A stretch of 34,012 nucleotides of DNA. Source: Azospirillum oleiclasticum. Lineage in GTDB: Bacteria; Pseudomonadota; Alphaproteobacteria; Azospirillales; Azospirillaceae. This document shows positions 14,147-22,032 of the stretch, piece after piece. Where the stretch lies: contig NZ_JABFFR010000069.1 in the NCBI RefSeq assembly GCF_013423485.1, forward strand, positions 1 through 34,012, read 5' to 3'. A model generated the notes under the pieces. It was not told the DNA's origin, did not search any database, and was given only the letters and a program-made list of their open reading frames with translations. Made by a program: the position numbers and the translations under genes. Positions within the stretch are counted from its first letter, which is position 1. Every line of letters starts with the position of its first letter.

Positions 14147-16111
14147 TCAGAAGCTGGCGGACAGGGAGAACAGGAGCCGTTGCTCTTCGGCCGGTCCGGA
14201 GGTCAAACGGGATTCGGCCTGCGTGATGTTGAAGCCGGTGACCGCCGCCTGAACGTTCTCGGTGATCCGGTAACCGACGCGGCCTGCCAGATAAAGGTAG
14301 TCCGGCACCTTGACCAGGGTCGTCGAACCGGTGCGCAGCATCTCGACCTCCGAGACATACATGCCGTAGAGGTTGGCTTCGAAGGGACCATTCGTGTAGC
14401 CGAGCTCAGCCGAAACCTTGTGGCGCGGGGTGCTGTCTTCGAAGTTGTAGTTGGTCTGCTGGGTCAGATCGTCGTTGACCCGTTCGAAGGCATAGCCGAC
14501 CTTCCAGTTCCAGTCGGTCCCGATGCGGCCCTTCAACTGGGCCTCGATCCCGACCGCCTTGGAATCGCCGATGTTGTCGTAGATGCTGACCAGCGAGTTG
14601 ACGCGCCGGGTGTAGGACTTGAGGTCCGAATTCGTCTGGTAGTAGACGGACGTCCGCAGCCCGCCGTTGATCTGGTCGATCCGCCGGTCGTAGCCGATCT
14701 CGTAGTTCATCACGATGGACGGGTTGATACGCGGGTTGCCGTAGGTCCCGGTGGTGCCATTCGAGGTGAGCACGGAAAGCTCGTTCATCGTCGGCACCTG
14801 GATGCCGCGTGCGGCGGACAGCCGCAGCGTATCCACATCGGTCGCCCGGTAGACGATGCCGCTGTTGAAGCTGAACTCGGTCAGGCTGCGGTCGTAATCC
14901 TCGTTGGTGTAGGGGGACGGGCCAGCGAAGGTGCCCTCGCGACCCAGGCTCAGGTAATCGATGCGGCCCGCGTTGACCAGCGACAGCTTGTCGTTGATCG
15001 CCCAATCCCACATGGCACCGCCGGAGTAGACGTCGTAGGACACCTTGCCGTTGCGCACCGGGGTGCTGTCGAGTTCGTTGCGGCGGAACTCGGCGGAGAG
15101 GCGGAAGCTGTGATCGGTGCCGATCTTGAAAAGATCCTGGACCTGGGCGACCGTCACCACGTTGTTGTAATCGATGCCAAGGGCCAGGTTCACATCAAGC
15201 TGGTTCCGGTACACCTTCGCCTCGATCAAGCCGAGGGCGGTGTTGGCGGCGAGCGAGAGCTTGGTGGACAGGATGTCGTAGTTGCTCGGGAAGAGCTGGT
15301 ACCCGAAGGTCATTTCGCTCTGTTCGGTGTGGACCTTCGTCACCTCGGCCCCGATCTGGATGTTCTCGGTCACCTGGACGAGACCATCCGCGCTGAAGGA
15401 GCGGCGCCGCGGGCCGGTGCGGTAGGCGCGCTCGGCGGTGCGGACCGGCGTCTCGTACTCGTCGGTGTTGTAGCCGCCGGCCGAGACGCGGATGCCCCCG
15501 CGGTCACCGAGCTTGATGGTGCCGACGCCCGACACCTCCTTGTACCCCTGCGTTCCCGTGCGGACGGTCACGTTGTTGACGCTGTCGGACAGCGGGTTGA
15601 AGGTGACGATGTTGACCACGCCGCCGACCGCGTTGAAGCCGAACAGCGCGGTGTTGGGCCCCTTGACCACCTCGATCTGCCGGATTTCCGCCATTTCGAC
15701 CGGAATCGCGTGCCAGGGCGTGAAGCCGTGGTGGTCGGCGTAGACCTGCCGTCCGTTCACCAGCACCAGCAGGCGCGGGTTGCGCGGGGAGTTGTAGCCG
15801 CGGATGCCGATGTCGGCGGACGCCATGCCCCAGCGGGCGACATCCGCCCCGACGACGCGCTGGAGGACGTCGGGGATGTTGGCGGCACCCGTGCGCCGGA
15901 TTTCATCGGCGGTGATGATTTCCATGGCGACCGGAGCCTCGCTGACGCGCTGCGGCTTGCCGGTGGCCGAGGTGGTGACGGGCTCGCCGAAAAGCTGTTC
16001 GAGGGAGCCGTAATCGATGCTCTGAGCGGCGGCGCCACGCGGCGTGGCGGCGGGAATCAGCGCCGCCATCAAGGCGGCCAGGGAAACGGAGCGGCGGAGA
16101 ATCTGCGACAT
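14147..16111 (-). CDS. TonB-dependent outer-membrane receptor
   Basis: The 654-residue protein has a signal peptide (about 29 residues, ending RGAAAQ), then a plug domain at about 45-175. Plug signatures are SEAPVAMEIITADEIRRTGA, IPDVLQRVVGADV, and the run from IEVVKGPNTALFGFNAVGGVVNI. The rest is a 22-strand beta barrel that ends in LLFSLSASF, with the aromatic last residue expected for BAM assembly. GAGG is 6 bases before the ATG at 16111; the longer open frame is not supported. No Fur box, siderophore or B12 gene is visible next to it, so the ligand is unknown. Its neighbours are a small secreted protein upstream (62 bases) and a chemoreceptor downstream, unlike ordinary iron-uptake operons. 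Confidence 0.94.
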   Translation of the reverse strand: MSQILRRSVSLAALMAALIPAATPRGAAAQSIDYGSLEQLFGEPVTTSATGKPQRVSEAPVAMEIITADEIRRTGAANIPDVLQRVVGADVARWGMASADIGIRGYNSPRNPRLLVLVNGRQVYADHHGFTPWHAIPVEMAEIRQIEVVKGPNTALFGFNAVGGVVNIVTFNPLSDSVNNVTVRTGTQGYKEVSGVGTIKLGDRGGIRVSAGGYNTDEYETPVRTAERAYRTGPRRRSFSADGLVQVTENIQIGAEVTKVHTEQSEMTFGYQLFPSNYDILSTKLSLAANTALGLIEAKVYRNQLDVNLALGIDYNNVVTVAQVQDLFKIGTDHSFRLSAEFRRNELDSTPVRNGKVSYDVYSGGAMWDWAINDKLSLVNAGRIDYLSLGREGTFAGPSPYTNEDYDRSLTEFSFNSGIVYRATDVDTLRLSAARGIQVPTMNELSVLTSNGTTGTYGNPRINPSIVMNYEIGYDRRIDQINGGLRTSVYYQTNSDLKSYTRRVNSLVSIYDNIGDSKAVGIEAQLKGRIGTDWNWKVGYAFERVNDDLTQQTNYNFEDSTPRHKVSAELGYTNGPFEANLYGMYVSEVEMLRTGSTTLVKVPDYLYLAGRVGYRITENVQAAVTGFNITQAESRLTSGPAEEQRLLFSLSASF

Positions 16112-16173
16112 GTCGAACCTCGGAACGGACCGGCGGGTGCGGAAGGCGGTGGTTGGGGACGGTCGGGGCGCGA

Positions 16174-16698
16174 TCACTGCTCGGTGATCATCATCCGGAA
16201 GGCCGGTTGGAAGGCGACCTGGGAGGCGTCGGCGGCGGCCTTGCTCACGATGATCTCCACCTTGGGTTCGGCTTTGACCGACATCACGCATTTGGCGGCC
16301 TTCATGCAGGTCGGGTCGGTGGTCACCGACAGCATGCGGCGCCCCTTGGTGGCCTCGAAGATGGCCTCATGACGGGGGCCGAGCCCGGTGGTGACGAAAG
16401 CCACCCCGGCCGTCTCCAGCCCGGCCAGCGTGTCCGCCGGGACCAACGCTGGCACCAGCGTCACGGCGCCGGCGGCGAGTCCGTCACCCAGCAGGCCCTT
16501 CAGACCTTCCGCCTCCTTCTGGGATTCGGGCACCGCGGGGGCGTGGATGATGGCGACCGTCAGCCGCCCGGACGGTTTCTCCGTCAGGAAGCCAAGGCTG
16601 CGGCCGATGACCTGGACATCCTTCGCCGTCACGTCGGCAAAGGCGGGGGGTATTGCGAACAGCGCCATCGCCGCCGCAACTCCGAGCACCTTGTTCAT
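16174..16698 (-). CDS. Periplasmic YfiR-like (DUF4154-like) protein
   Basis: The product has 174 residues with a clear signal peptide (MNKVLGVAAAMALFAIPPAFA). The mature part alternates strands and helices, including GRLTVAIIHAP near the start and VAFVTTGLGP in the middle. A Cys pair, CMKAAKC, may form a disulfide, and the end VAFQPAFRMMI resembles the closing strand of YfiR. YfiR proteins are small periplasmic regulators that often sit beside TonB-receptor or diguanylate cyclase genes. The family call rests on size, location and pattern; a distant periplasmic binding protein is the alternative. The start codon lacks an obvious Shine-Dalgarno site; an ATG 15 codons upstream is possible but would spoil the signal peptide. 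It is the first gene of the probable three-gene unit. Confidence 0.6.
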   Translation of the reverse strand: MNKVLGVAAAMALFAIPPAFADVTAKDVQVIGRSLGFLTEKPSGRLTVAIIHAPAVPESQKEAEGLKGLLGDGLAAGAVTLVPALVPADTLAGLETAGVAFVTTGLGPRHEAIFEATKGRRMLSVTTDPTCMKAAKCVMSVKAEPKVEIIVSKAAADASQVAFQPAFRMMITEQ

Positions 16699-17113
16699 GG
16701 GGGATGGTCGCCAAAAGAGTAGTTGTTGACTGTCCATCTTCAATAAGTGAATCGGAAAACGGACGTCAACACCCAGGTAAAATTTTTGAAATGTTTGCGG
16801 AATTGTGCCATCCCGTGTCAATAGTTGGTTAACTTCTTGTGTAATGTTTTGTTCTGTTTGTTTTTTCAGTGAACATGAATGCTACCGTATGTCAGAAATA
16901 CTGTTTTTATGGCGTGGGTGTATCGTTATCCACGCCGAGAACAATATTGCCGCATACGGGCGTATGGCTGCTTTCGGGCGGAAAATGGCCGGGAAATGCG
17001 CGTTATCGAAAAGGTCAACAAAAAGCCGGGCAACCAAAGGTGGCTCCCGGCTGGTCCGCGCGATGGGCCCGGCGGCGATGGTGGCGCCGGGATGGGTTAA
17101 CGATACCAAGGAC
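16699..17113. other. AT-rich intergenic region, promoter of the TonB-receptor unit
   Basis: These 415 bases hold no gene I can support. The part from 16720 to 17020 is far AT-richer than its surroundings. On the minus strand it carries TTGACA near 16823-16818 and TTGACG near 16766-16761, possible -35 elements for the YfiR/TonB/chemoreceptor unit, without a clean -10. The greB terminator lies at its right end. Open frames on the plus strand here have no ribosome site and poor codon use. Confidence 0.5.
17019..17052 (-). terminator. Rho-independent terminator of greB
   Basis: On the minus strand AGCCGGG (17052-17046) pairs with CCCGGCT (17030-17024) and is followed directly by TTTTG. It lies 62 bases past the greB stop codon. 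Confidence 0.75.
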
Positions 17114-17677
17114 CTATACGGATCGGGTGGGGTAGGCGATGGCCACCACCTCCAGCGACTCGGGGCCCTGGGGCGTGCGAAGCTCCACCACGTCGCCCTC
17201 GCGGGCCTTCAGCAGCGCCCGCGCCACCGGGGAAATCCAGCTCACCCGCCCCTGGTCGGTGTCGGTCTCGTCGATGCCGACGATGGTGACGGTGTGCTCG
17301 CTGCCGTCCTCGCGCGCGTAGGTGACGGTGGCGCCGAAGAAGACCTGGTCGCGCCGGGTCTGCCGGTCGGGGTCGACCACCTCGGCGGCCTCCAGCCGCT
17401 TGGTCAGGAAGCGGATGCGGCGGTCGATCTCGCGCAGTCGCTTCTTGCCATAGATGTAGTCGCCGTTCTCCGACCGGTCGCCGTTGCCGGCGGCCCAGGA
17501 CACCACCTCCACCACCCGCGGCCGTTCCACGCGCAGGAGCTGCTTCAACTCGTCCTGCAGCCGCGCGAAGCCGGCCGGCGTGATGTAGTTCTTGGTGCCC
17601 TTGGGGATCGGCGGCAGCTCCCCGCCGCCGTCATCGTCGTCGCGGTCGTCGTTTTCCTTGGTGAAGGCCTTGCTCAT
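17114..17677 (-). CDS. greB: Transcription elongation factor GreB
   Basis: The 187-residue protein rescues backtracked RNA polymerase by stimulating transcript cleavage in the secondary channel. An acidic N-terminal extension of about 24 residues (ENDDRDDDDGGGE) precedes the normal start of the family near YITPAGFARLQDEL. The coiled-coil tip carries GDRSENGDYIYGKKRLREID, with the acidic residues that chelate Mg, almost identical to E. coli GreB. The C-terminal FKBP-like domain has VFFGATVTY, then ISPVARALL. GGAGGA lies about 7 bases upstream of the ATG. The extension is unusual in charge; it might tune polymerase binding. It is transcribed in the same direction as ahcY but separated from it by a strong terminator. 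Confidence 0.96.
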   Translation of the reverse strand: MSKAFTKENDDRDDDDGGGELPPIPKGTKNYITPAGFARLQDELKQLLRVERPRVVEVVSWAAGNGDRSENGDYIYGKKRLREIDRRIRFLTKRLEAAEVVDPDRQTRRDQVFFGATVTYAREDGSEHTVTIVGIDETDTDQGRVSWISPVARALLKAREGDVVELRTPQGPESLEVVAIAYPTRSV

Positions 17678-17709
17678 GGTCGTTCCGTTCCTCCGCGGTC
17701 GATCCTAAC

Positions 17710-17737
17710 GCAAAAGGGCCGCCCGGAGGCGGCCCTT
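17710..17737 (-). terminator. Strong rho-independent terminator of ahcY
   Basis: AAGGGCCGCC and GGCGGCCCTT form a perfect 10-bp stem around a 4-base loop, and the minus strand continues TTTTGCG. It lies 26 bases past the ahcY stop and before greB. Confidence 0.88.
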
Positions 17738-17762
17738 CGCACAGCAGAATCTCCGCCGCGGA

Positions 17763-19079
17763 TCAGTAGCGGTAGTGGTCCGGCTTGAACGGGCCCTCGG
17801 CGCTGACGCCGATGTAGCTGGACTGCTTCTCGGTCAGGGTGGTCAGCTTGGCGCCGATCTTGTCGAGATGCAGGCGGGCGACCTTCTCGTCCAGGTGCTT
17901 GGGCAGGACGTAGACCTTGCGCTCGTACTTCTCGGCGTTGTTCCACAGCTCGATCTGGGCCAGCACCTGGTTGGTGAAGCTGGCGCTCATCACGAAGCTG
18001 GGGTGGCCGGTGGCGCAGCCCAGATTGACCAGACGGCCCTTGGCCAGCACGATCAGGCGCTTGCCGTCGGGGAACACGACCTCGTCCACCTGCGGCTTCA
18101 CCTCGTCCCACACATAATTGCGCAGGCTGTCGATCTGGATCTCGCTGTCGAAGTGGCCGATGTTGCAGACGATGGCCCGGTCCTTCATCGCCCGCATGTG
18201 GTCGAGCGTGATGACGTCCACGTTGCCGGTGGCGGTGACGAAGATGTCGCCCAGCGGGGCGGCATCGTCCATGGTCACCACCTGGTAGCCTTCCATCGCC
18301 GCCTGGAGCGCGTTGATCGGGTCGATCTCGGTGACCATCACGCGCGCACCCTGCGAGCGCAGCGAGGCGGCCGAGCCCTTGCCGACGTCGCCGTAGCCGC
18401 AGACCACCGCGACCTTGCCCGCCATCATCACGTCGGTGGCGCGCTTGATGCCGTCGACCAGCGACTCGCGGCAGCCGTACAGGTTGTCGAACTTCGACTT
18501 GGTGACGCTGTCGTTGACGTTGATGGCGGGCACCTTCAGCGTGCCGGCCTTCATCATCTCATACAGGCGGTGCACGCCAGTGGTGGTCTCCTCCGACAGG
18601 CCGCGGACGGTGTCCAGCATCTCCGGGTACTTGTCGTGCATGATCTGGGTGACGTCGCCGCCATCGTCCAGGATCATGTTCGGGGTCCAGCCGGCATAGG
18701 GACCCTCGGCGGGACCGCGCAGCGTCTGCTCGATGCACCACCAGAACTCCTCCTCCGTCTCGCCCTTCCAGGCGAAGACCGGGATGCCGGCGGCGGCGAT
18801 GGCCGACGCGGCGTGGTCCTGGGTGGAGAAGATGTTGCAGGACGACCAGCGCACGGTGGCGCCCAGCGCCGTCAGCGTCTCGATCAGCACCGCGGTCTGG
18901 ATGGTCATGTGCAGGCAGCCGACGATGCGCGCACCGGCCAGCGGCTTGGACTCGCCGTACTCCGCGCGCAGCGCCATCAGGCCCGGCATCTCCGTCTCGG
19001 CGATGGTGATCTCCTTGCGGCCCCATCCGGCGAGGCTGATGTCCTTGACCTTGTAGTCGGTGAATGCGGATGCGGGCAT
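17763..19079 (-). CDS. ahcY: S-adenosylhomocysteine hydrolase
   Basis: The 438-residue cytoplasmic enzyme splits S-adenosylhomocysteine into adenosine and homocysteine, clearing the product of all methyltransferases. The NAD-binding loop GYGDVGKGSA, the stretch EIDPINALQAAMEGYQV and the C-terminal KPDHYRY, which reaches into the partner subunit, are all present. Length and internal loops fit the alphaproteobacterial tetrameric form. I chose the ATG at 19079, with GAGGAG about 9 bases upstream, over an open frame reaching 19169 that shows no conserved sequence. It carries its own terminator. A perfect 18-bp palindrome 92 bases upstream probably binds SahR. In rhizobia ahcY also sits next to the HPr gene, so its place beside the PTS genes is conserved synteny. 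Confidence 0.97.
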   Translation of the reverse strand: MPASAFTDYKVKDISLAGWGRKEITIAETEMPGLMALRAEYGESKPLAGARIVGCLHMTIQTAVLIETLTALGATVRWSSCNIFSTQDHAASAIAAAGIPVFAWKGETEEEFWWCIEQTLRGPAEGPYAGWTPNMILDDGGDVTQIMHDKYPEMLDTVRGLSEETTTGVHRLYEMMKAGTLKVPAINVNDSVTKSKFDNLYGCRESLVDGIKRATDVMMAGKVAVVCGYGDVGKGSAASLRSQGARVMVTEIDPINALQAAMEGYQVVTMDDAAPLGDIFVTATGNVDVITLDHMRAMKDRAIVCNIGHFDSEIQIDSLRNYVWDEVKPQVDEVVFPDGKRLIVLAKGRLVNLGCATGHPSFVMSASFTNQVLAQIELWNNAEKYERKVYVLPKHLDEKVARLHLDKIGAKLTTLTEKQSSYIGVSAEGPFKPDHYRY

Positions 19080-19170
19080 GCGGGCGGTCTCCTCGCGGGC
19101 GGTCGAAAACGGGGGCGCAGCCATGGCTGCGGACGGGCAGGGTTTACCAGCGCCACTGCCTTCATGCAAG

Positions 19171-19188
19171 CATAAAGATATCTTTATG
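19171..19188. promoter_or_regulatory. Perfect 18-bp palindrome upstream of ahcY (SahR-like operator)
   Basis: CATAAAGATATCTTTATG is fully self-complementary and lies 92 bases upstream of the ahcY start, in an AT-rich patch. SahR, an ArsR-type repressor that responds to S-adenosylhomocysteine, binds AT-rich palindromes with a GATATC-like core before ahcY and methionine-cycle genes. The assignment to SahR is inference from gene context and motif shape. Confidence 0.6.
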
Positions 19189-19232
19189 TATTTGGCGCTG
19201 CGGCCTGAGCGCGCGGCAGTCTGTGAAGACTC

Positions 19233-19250
19233 GTAACAGTTACGCTGTTA
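19233..19250. promoter_or_regulatory. Overlapping inverted repeats before the small gene at 19294
   Basis: GTAACAGTTAC (19233-19243) is an odd-centred palindrome, and TAACAG (19234-19239) pairs with CTGTTA (19245-19250). TGCTATAG follows as a possible -10 element for the small plus-strand gene. A local operator is possible. Confidence 0.4.
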
Positions 19251-19293
19251 TGCTATAGAGGCGCCGAGGCTGTGCGAAGCTGGAGAGCGGACG

Positions 19294-19485
19294 ATGGCGT
19301 GGCTCAACGCGTGGATGCTGCCGATCCTGGACGAGCGCGAGTTGCGCCGGCTGCGGCGCGCCTCCGGCAACGACAACGCCGCCCGCGCGACGCTGCGGGG
19401 CTCGGCGCAGCCCCGGCCAGTGCCCTGGCGGAATGGCGGGCCGGATGTCTGCCGGCTGGCCGCCGCCCCTACGCCATCGCGTTGA
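19294..19485 (+). CDS. Small protein of unknown function
   Basis: The predicted product has 63 residues and begins MAWLNAWMLPILDERELRRL, an amphipathic helix with two Trp, followed by a basic stretch and a Pro/Arg-rich tail. I do not recognise a family. Support comes from GGAG 8 bases before the ATG, a possible promoter with a palindrome upstream, and strongly GC-biased third codon positions, as in true genes here. Its last 17 bases overlap the end of convergent ptsI. It lies alone between ahcY and ptsI on the opposite strand. It could be spurious, but it is better supported than any other small open frame in the region. Confidence 0.5.
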   Translation: MAWLNAWMLPILDERELRRLRRASGNDNAARATLRGSAQPRPVPWRNGGPDVCRLAAAPTPSR

Positions 19486-21244
19486 AGTCGTCGAGCAATG
19501 CTGCGATGCGACCGCCGTCGTGCTGGTCCATGATGACGCGGGCGCGACGCGTGGCCTCCACCAGATCCAGCGTGCGGATGCGGCGTTTCACCACGGGGAT
19601 GCTCGGCGGCGCCATCGACAGCTCGCGCACGCCCAGCCCCAGCAGCAGGGCGGTGTAGCGCGGATCGCCCGCCATCTCCCCGCACACCCCGACCGGGATG
19701 CCGGCGCGCAGCGCCGCCTCCACCGCGAACTGGATCAGCCGCAGCACCGCCGGGTGCAGCGGGTCGTAGAGCGACGCCACCTGCTCGTCGCCGCGGTCGA
19801 TGGCCAGCGTGTACTGGGTCAGGTCGTTGGTGCCGATGGAGAAGAAATCCACCGCCCGGGTCAGCGCGTCGGCGGAGAGCGCGGCACCCGGCACCTCGAT
19901 CATCACCCCCAGCGGCGGCAGCGGGTCGGCGATGCGGACACCGCGGCGGCGCAGGCGGCGGGCGACCGCCAGCATCATCTCCCGAACCGTCTGCACCTCG
20001 GTGACGGACGTGATCATCGGCAGCAGGATGCGCAACGGCCCGTGCGCACCGGCCCGCAGCATGGCGGCGAGCTGGGTTTCCAGCAGCCGCGGCTCGCGCA
20101 GGCCGAGCCGGATGGCGCGCAGGCCGAGCGCTGGGTTGGTCGGTTCCCCGTAGCGGCCGACCATCCAGCCGGCCAGCTTCTCGCCGCCCACGTCCATGGT
20201 GCGGGCGGTCACCAGACGGCCGCCCATGCCCTCCACGATCGGGCGCAGGATGTCGTACTGCTCGTCCTCGTCGGGCAGGTCGTCGCGGTTCATGAACAGG
20301 AACTCGGTGCGCAGCAGCCCGATTCCCTCCGCCGCCTGGTCGAGCGCCTGCTCCAGGTCGCGCGGCAGCTCCAGGTTGGCCTGGATGGCGATGGCGGTGC
20401 CATCCCTGGTGACGGGGGGCAGGCTGCGCAGACACTTGAGCTGCTCGCGTTCGCGCTCCCGCTCGGCCTGCCGGTGCCGGTACTCCTCCAGCAGCTCCGG
20501 GGTCGGGTCGATGTGGACGCGCCCCTGGACCCCGTCGACGATGACCGTCAGCCCGTTGCGCACCTCGCCGGCCAGCAGCCCGGCGGCGCCCAGCACCGCC
20601 GGCAGCCCCAGCGAGCGCGCCATGATCGCGGTGTGCCCCTCCGCCCCGCCCAGCACGGTGGCGAAACCGGCCACCTTGCGGGGATCGAGCAGCGCCGTGT
20701 CGGCGGGGGTCAGCTCCTCCGCCAGGATCACCGTGCCCGGCTCCAGCATGGAGAAGGCCTTGTACTCGTGCCGCATCAGGTTGCGGATCAGCCGCCGGCC
20801 GACCTCGCGCACGTCGGTCATGCGGGCGGCCAGATAGGCGTCGCCCATGCCGGCGAAGGTCTGGGCGATGGTGTCCAGCTCGGCCTGGATGGCGGCCTCG
20901 GCGTTGATCCCGTGCTCGCGGATGCGCGCTTCCACCCCGCGCGTCAGGCGGGAGTTGGTGACCATGGCGAGGTGGGCGTCGAGCAGGAAGCCCACCTCCT
21001 CCGACGCGGAGCCGGGCAGCACCAGCGCCTTGGTCTTCAGCTTGCGGATCTGCCGGCGGGCCTTGACGGCCGCCTCGTGGAAGCGCGCCAGCTCGTCGGC
21101 GCGCTGGTCGGGCGGCAGCCGGTATTCCGGCACACTGACCGCGGCGTGATCGACGATGTGGGCGGGGCCGATGGCGATGCCGGGCGACACCGGCAGGCCG
21201 CGGAAGACGCGTCCGGGTCCGAGCGGTTCGGCGTCAGTCTTCAT
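19469..21244 (-). CDS. ptsI: PTS enzyme I (PEP-protein phosphotransferase)
   Basis: The 591-residue cytoplasmic enzyme takes phosphate from PEP and passes it to HPr. The phospho-His is H204 in GGAEGHTAIMAR, where most enzymes read GG(R/K)TSHxAI. The C-terminal PEP-binding barrel shows LLRTEFLFMNR, FFSIGTNDLTQYTLA and the active-site Cys in GVCGEMAGD. There is no N-terminal GAF domain, so it is an enzyme I rather than the nitrogen-type PtsP. The gene overlaps ptsH by 11 bases. Because no sugar-specific IIB or IIC genes accompany it, the pathway HPr - EIIA is most likely regulatory. It ends tail to tail with a small plus-strand gene. Confidence 0.96.
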   Translation of the reverse strand: MKTDAEPLGPGRVFRGLPVSPGIAIGPAHIVDHAAVSVPEYRLPPDQRADELARFHEAAVKARRQIRKLKTKALVLPGSASEEVGFLLDAHLAMVTNSRLTRGVEARIREHGINAEAAIQAELDTIAQTFAGMGDAYLAARMTDVREVGRRLIRNLMRHEYKAFSMLEPGTVILAEELTPADTALLDPRKVAGFATVLGGAEGHTAIMARSLGLPAVLGAAGLLAGEVRNGLTVIVDGVQGRVHIDPTPELLEEYRHRQAEREREREQLKCLRSLPPVTRDGTAIAIQANLELPRDLEQALDQAAEGIGLLRTEFLFMNRDDLPDEDEQYDILRPIVEGMGGRLVTARTMDVGGEKLAGWMVGRYGEPTNPALGLRAIRLGLREPRLLETQLAAMLRAGAHGPLRILLPMITSVTEVQTVREMMLAVARRLRRRGVRIADPLPPLGVMIEVPGAALSADALTRAVDFFSIGTNDLTQYTLAIDRGDEQVASLYDPLHPAVLRLIQFAVEAALRAGIPVGVCGEMAGDPRYTALLLGLGVRELSMAPPSIPVVKRRIRTLDLVEATRRARVIMDQHDGGRIAALLDDFNAMA

Positions 21245-21539
21245 CGAACTTGCGCAGGATGAGGTCGGCGAGTGCGGCGACGGCGGCTTCGGCCTCGGCG
21301 CCGCGGGCGCGCAGCTCCACCGAGGTGCCGGGGCCGGCGGCCAGCATCATGAGACCCATGATCGACAGGCCCGACACCTCGGTGTCGCCCCGCCGCACCT
21401 CGACCGCGGCGTCGAACCGGCCGGCCAGCTTCACGAATTTCGCCGCCGCGCGGGCGTGCAGGCCGCGCTGGTTGCGGATGATGACGGTCTGTCCCGCCTC
21501 CGGCTGACCGCCGGAAGCGCTGGTGTCGCCCGTGGTCAT
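21234..21539 (-). CDS. ptsH: HPr phosphocarrier protein
   Basis: The 101-residue protein is an HPr with a 13-residue N-terminal extension. The catalytic His is H28 in RGLHARAA (canonical His15). The regulatory site is S59 in SGLSIMGLMML (canonical Ser46), the target of HPr kinase/phosphorylase, whose gene lies in the same cluster. The normal fold length follows, to residue 101. The extension has a Gly/Ser/Gln composition and no recognisable motif. The start codon lies 4 bases past the EIIA stop and the end overlaps ptsI, so the three are probably coupled. A dual phosphorylation switch (His by enzyme I, Ser by HprK) is expected from the conserved residues. Confidence 0.95.
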   Translation of the reverse strand: MTTGDTSASGGQPEAGQTVIIRNQRGLHARAAAKFVKLAGRFDAAVEVRRGDTEVSGLSIMGLMMLAAGPGTSVELRARGAEAEAAVAALADLILRKFDED

Positions 21540-21543
21540 GCTG

Positions 21544-21945
21544 TCAGCCGTCCGAGAGGAGGGAGGAGGCCACGTTGATGTATTTCTGCCCGGCCTCGCG
21601 CGCGGCGTTGACCGCGTCGGCCAGCCGCTCGTTCACCCGTACGCTGGCCAGCTTGATCAGCATGGGCAGGTTGACGCCCGCGATCACCTCGACCTTCGCC
21701 TTGTCCATGATGGAGATGGCGAGATTCGACGGGGTGCCGCCGAACATGTCGGTCAGCACGACCACCCCGGAGCCGTCATCCACCTCCGCCACGGAGTTGA
21801 GGATGTCCTGGCGCCGTTGCTCCATGTCGTCTTCCGGGCCGATGCAGACGGCGCGCACCTGCTGCTGTTCGCCCACGACGTGCTCCAGGGCGGCGATGAA
21901 CTCTTCCGCAAGACGCCCGTGGGTCACAAGAACCAAGCCGATCAT
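21544..21945 (-). CDS. PTS EIIA component, mannose family (regulatory)
   Basis: The 133-residue protein is a complete single-domain EIIA of the mannose family. The phospho-His is H9 in LVTHGRLAEEF. The second signature, VVLTDMFGGTPSN, forms the active-site loop. The corresponding protein in rhizobia, called ManX or EIIA-Man, has no permease partner and takes part in control of carbon metabolism with HPr and HprK. GAAGGG precedes the ATG. The gene follows rapZ after 87 bases and leads directly into ptsH. Because no EIIB or EIIC domain is fused or adjacent, transport is unlikely. Confidence 0.94.
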   Translation of the reverse strand: MIGLVLVTHGRLAEEFIAALEHVVGEQQQVRAVCIGPEDDMEQRRQDILNSVAEVDDGSGVVVLTDMFGGTPSNLAISIMDKAKVEVIAGVNLPMLIKLASVRVNERLADAVNAAREAGQKYINVASSLLSDG

Positions 21946-22032
21946 CGCGAACCCTTCATCCTGAACACTCTAGGGGATAGCCTTTCCTTGCGGTCTTGTC
22001 ACCCGGACTCGGTGTCGCCGGGGTCGGCCGCG

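Noticed and set aside
14051..16372. 773-codon open frame antisense to the TonB receptor
   Set aside because: Frame shadow; the minus strand has a complete signal peptide, plug and barrel.
16879..17100. 73-codon plus-strand frame in the AT-rich gap
   Set aside because: No ribosome site, mixed composition and overlap with the greB terminator; I could not support it.
19080..19170. SAH riboswitch before ahcY
   Set aside because: The leader has short GC-rich repeats but I could not fit the known SAH or SAM riboswitch core; the palindrome at 19171-19188 explains regulation better.
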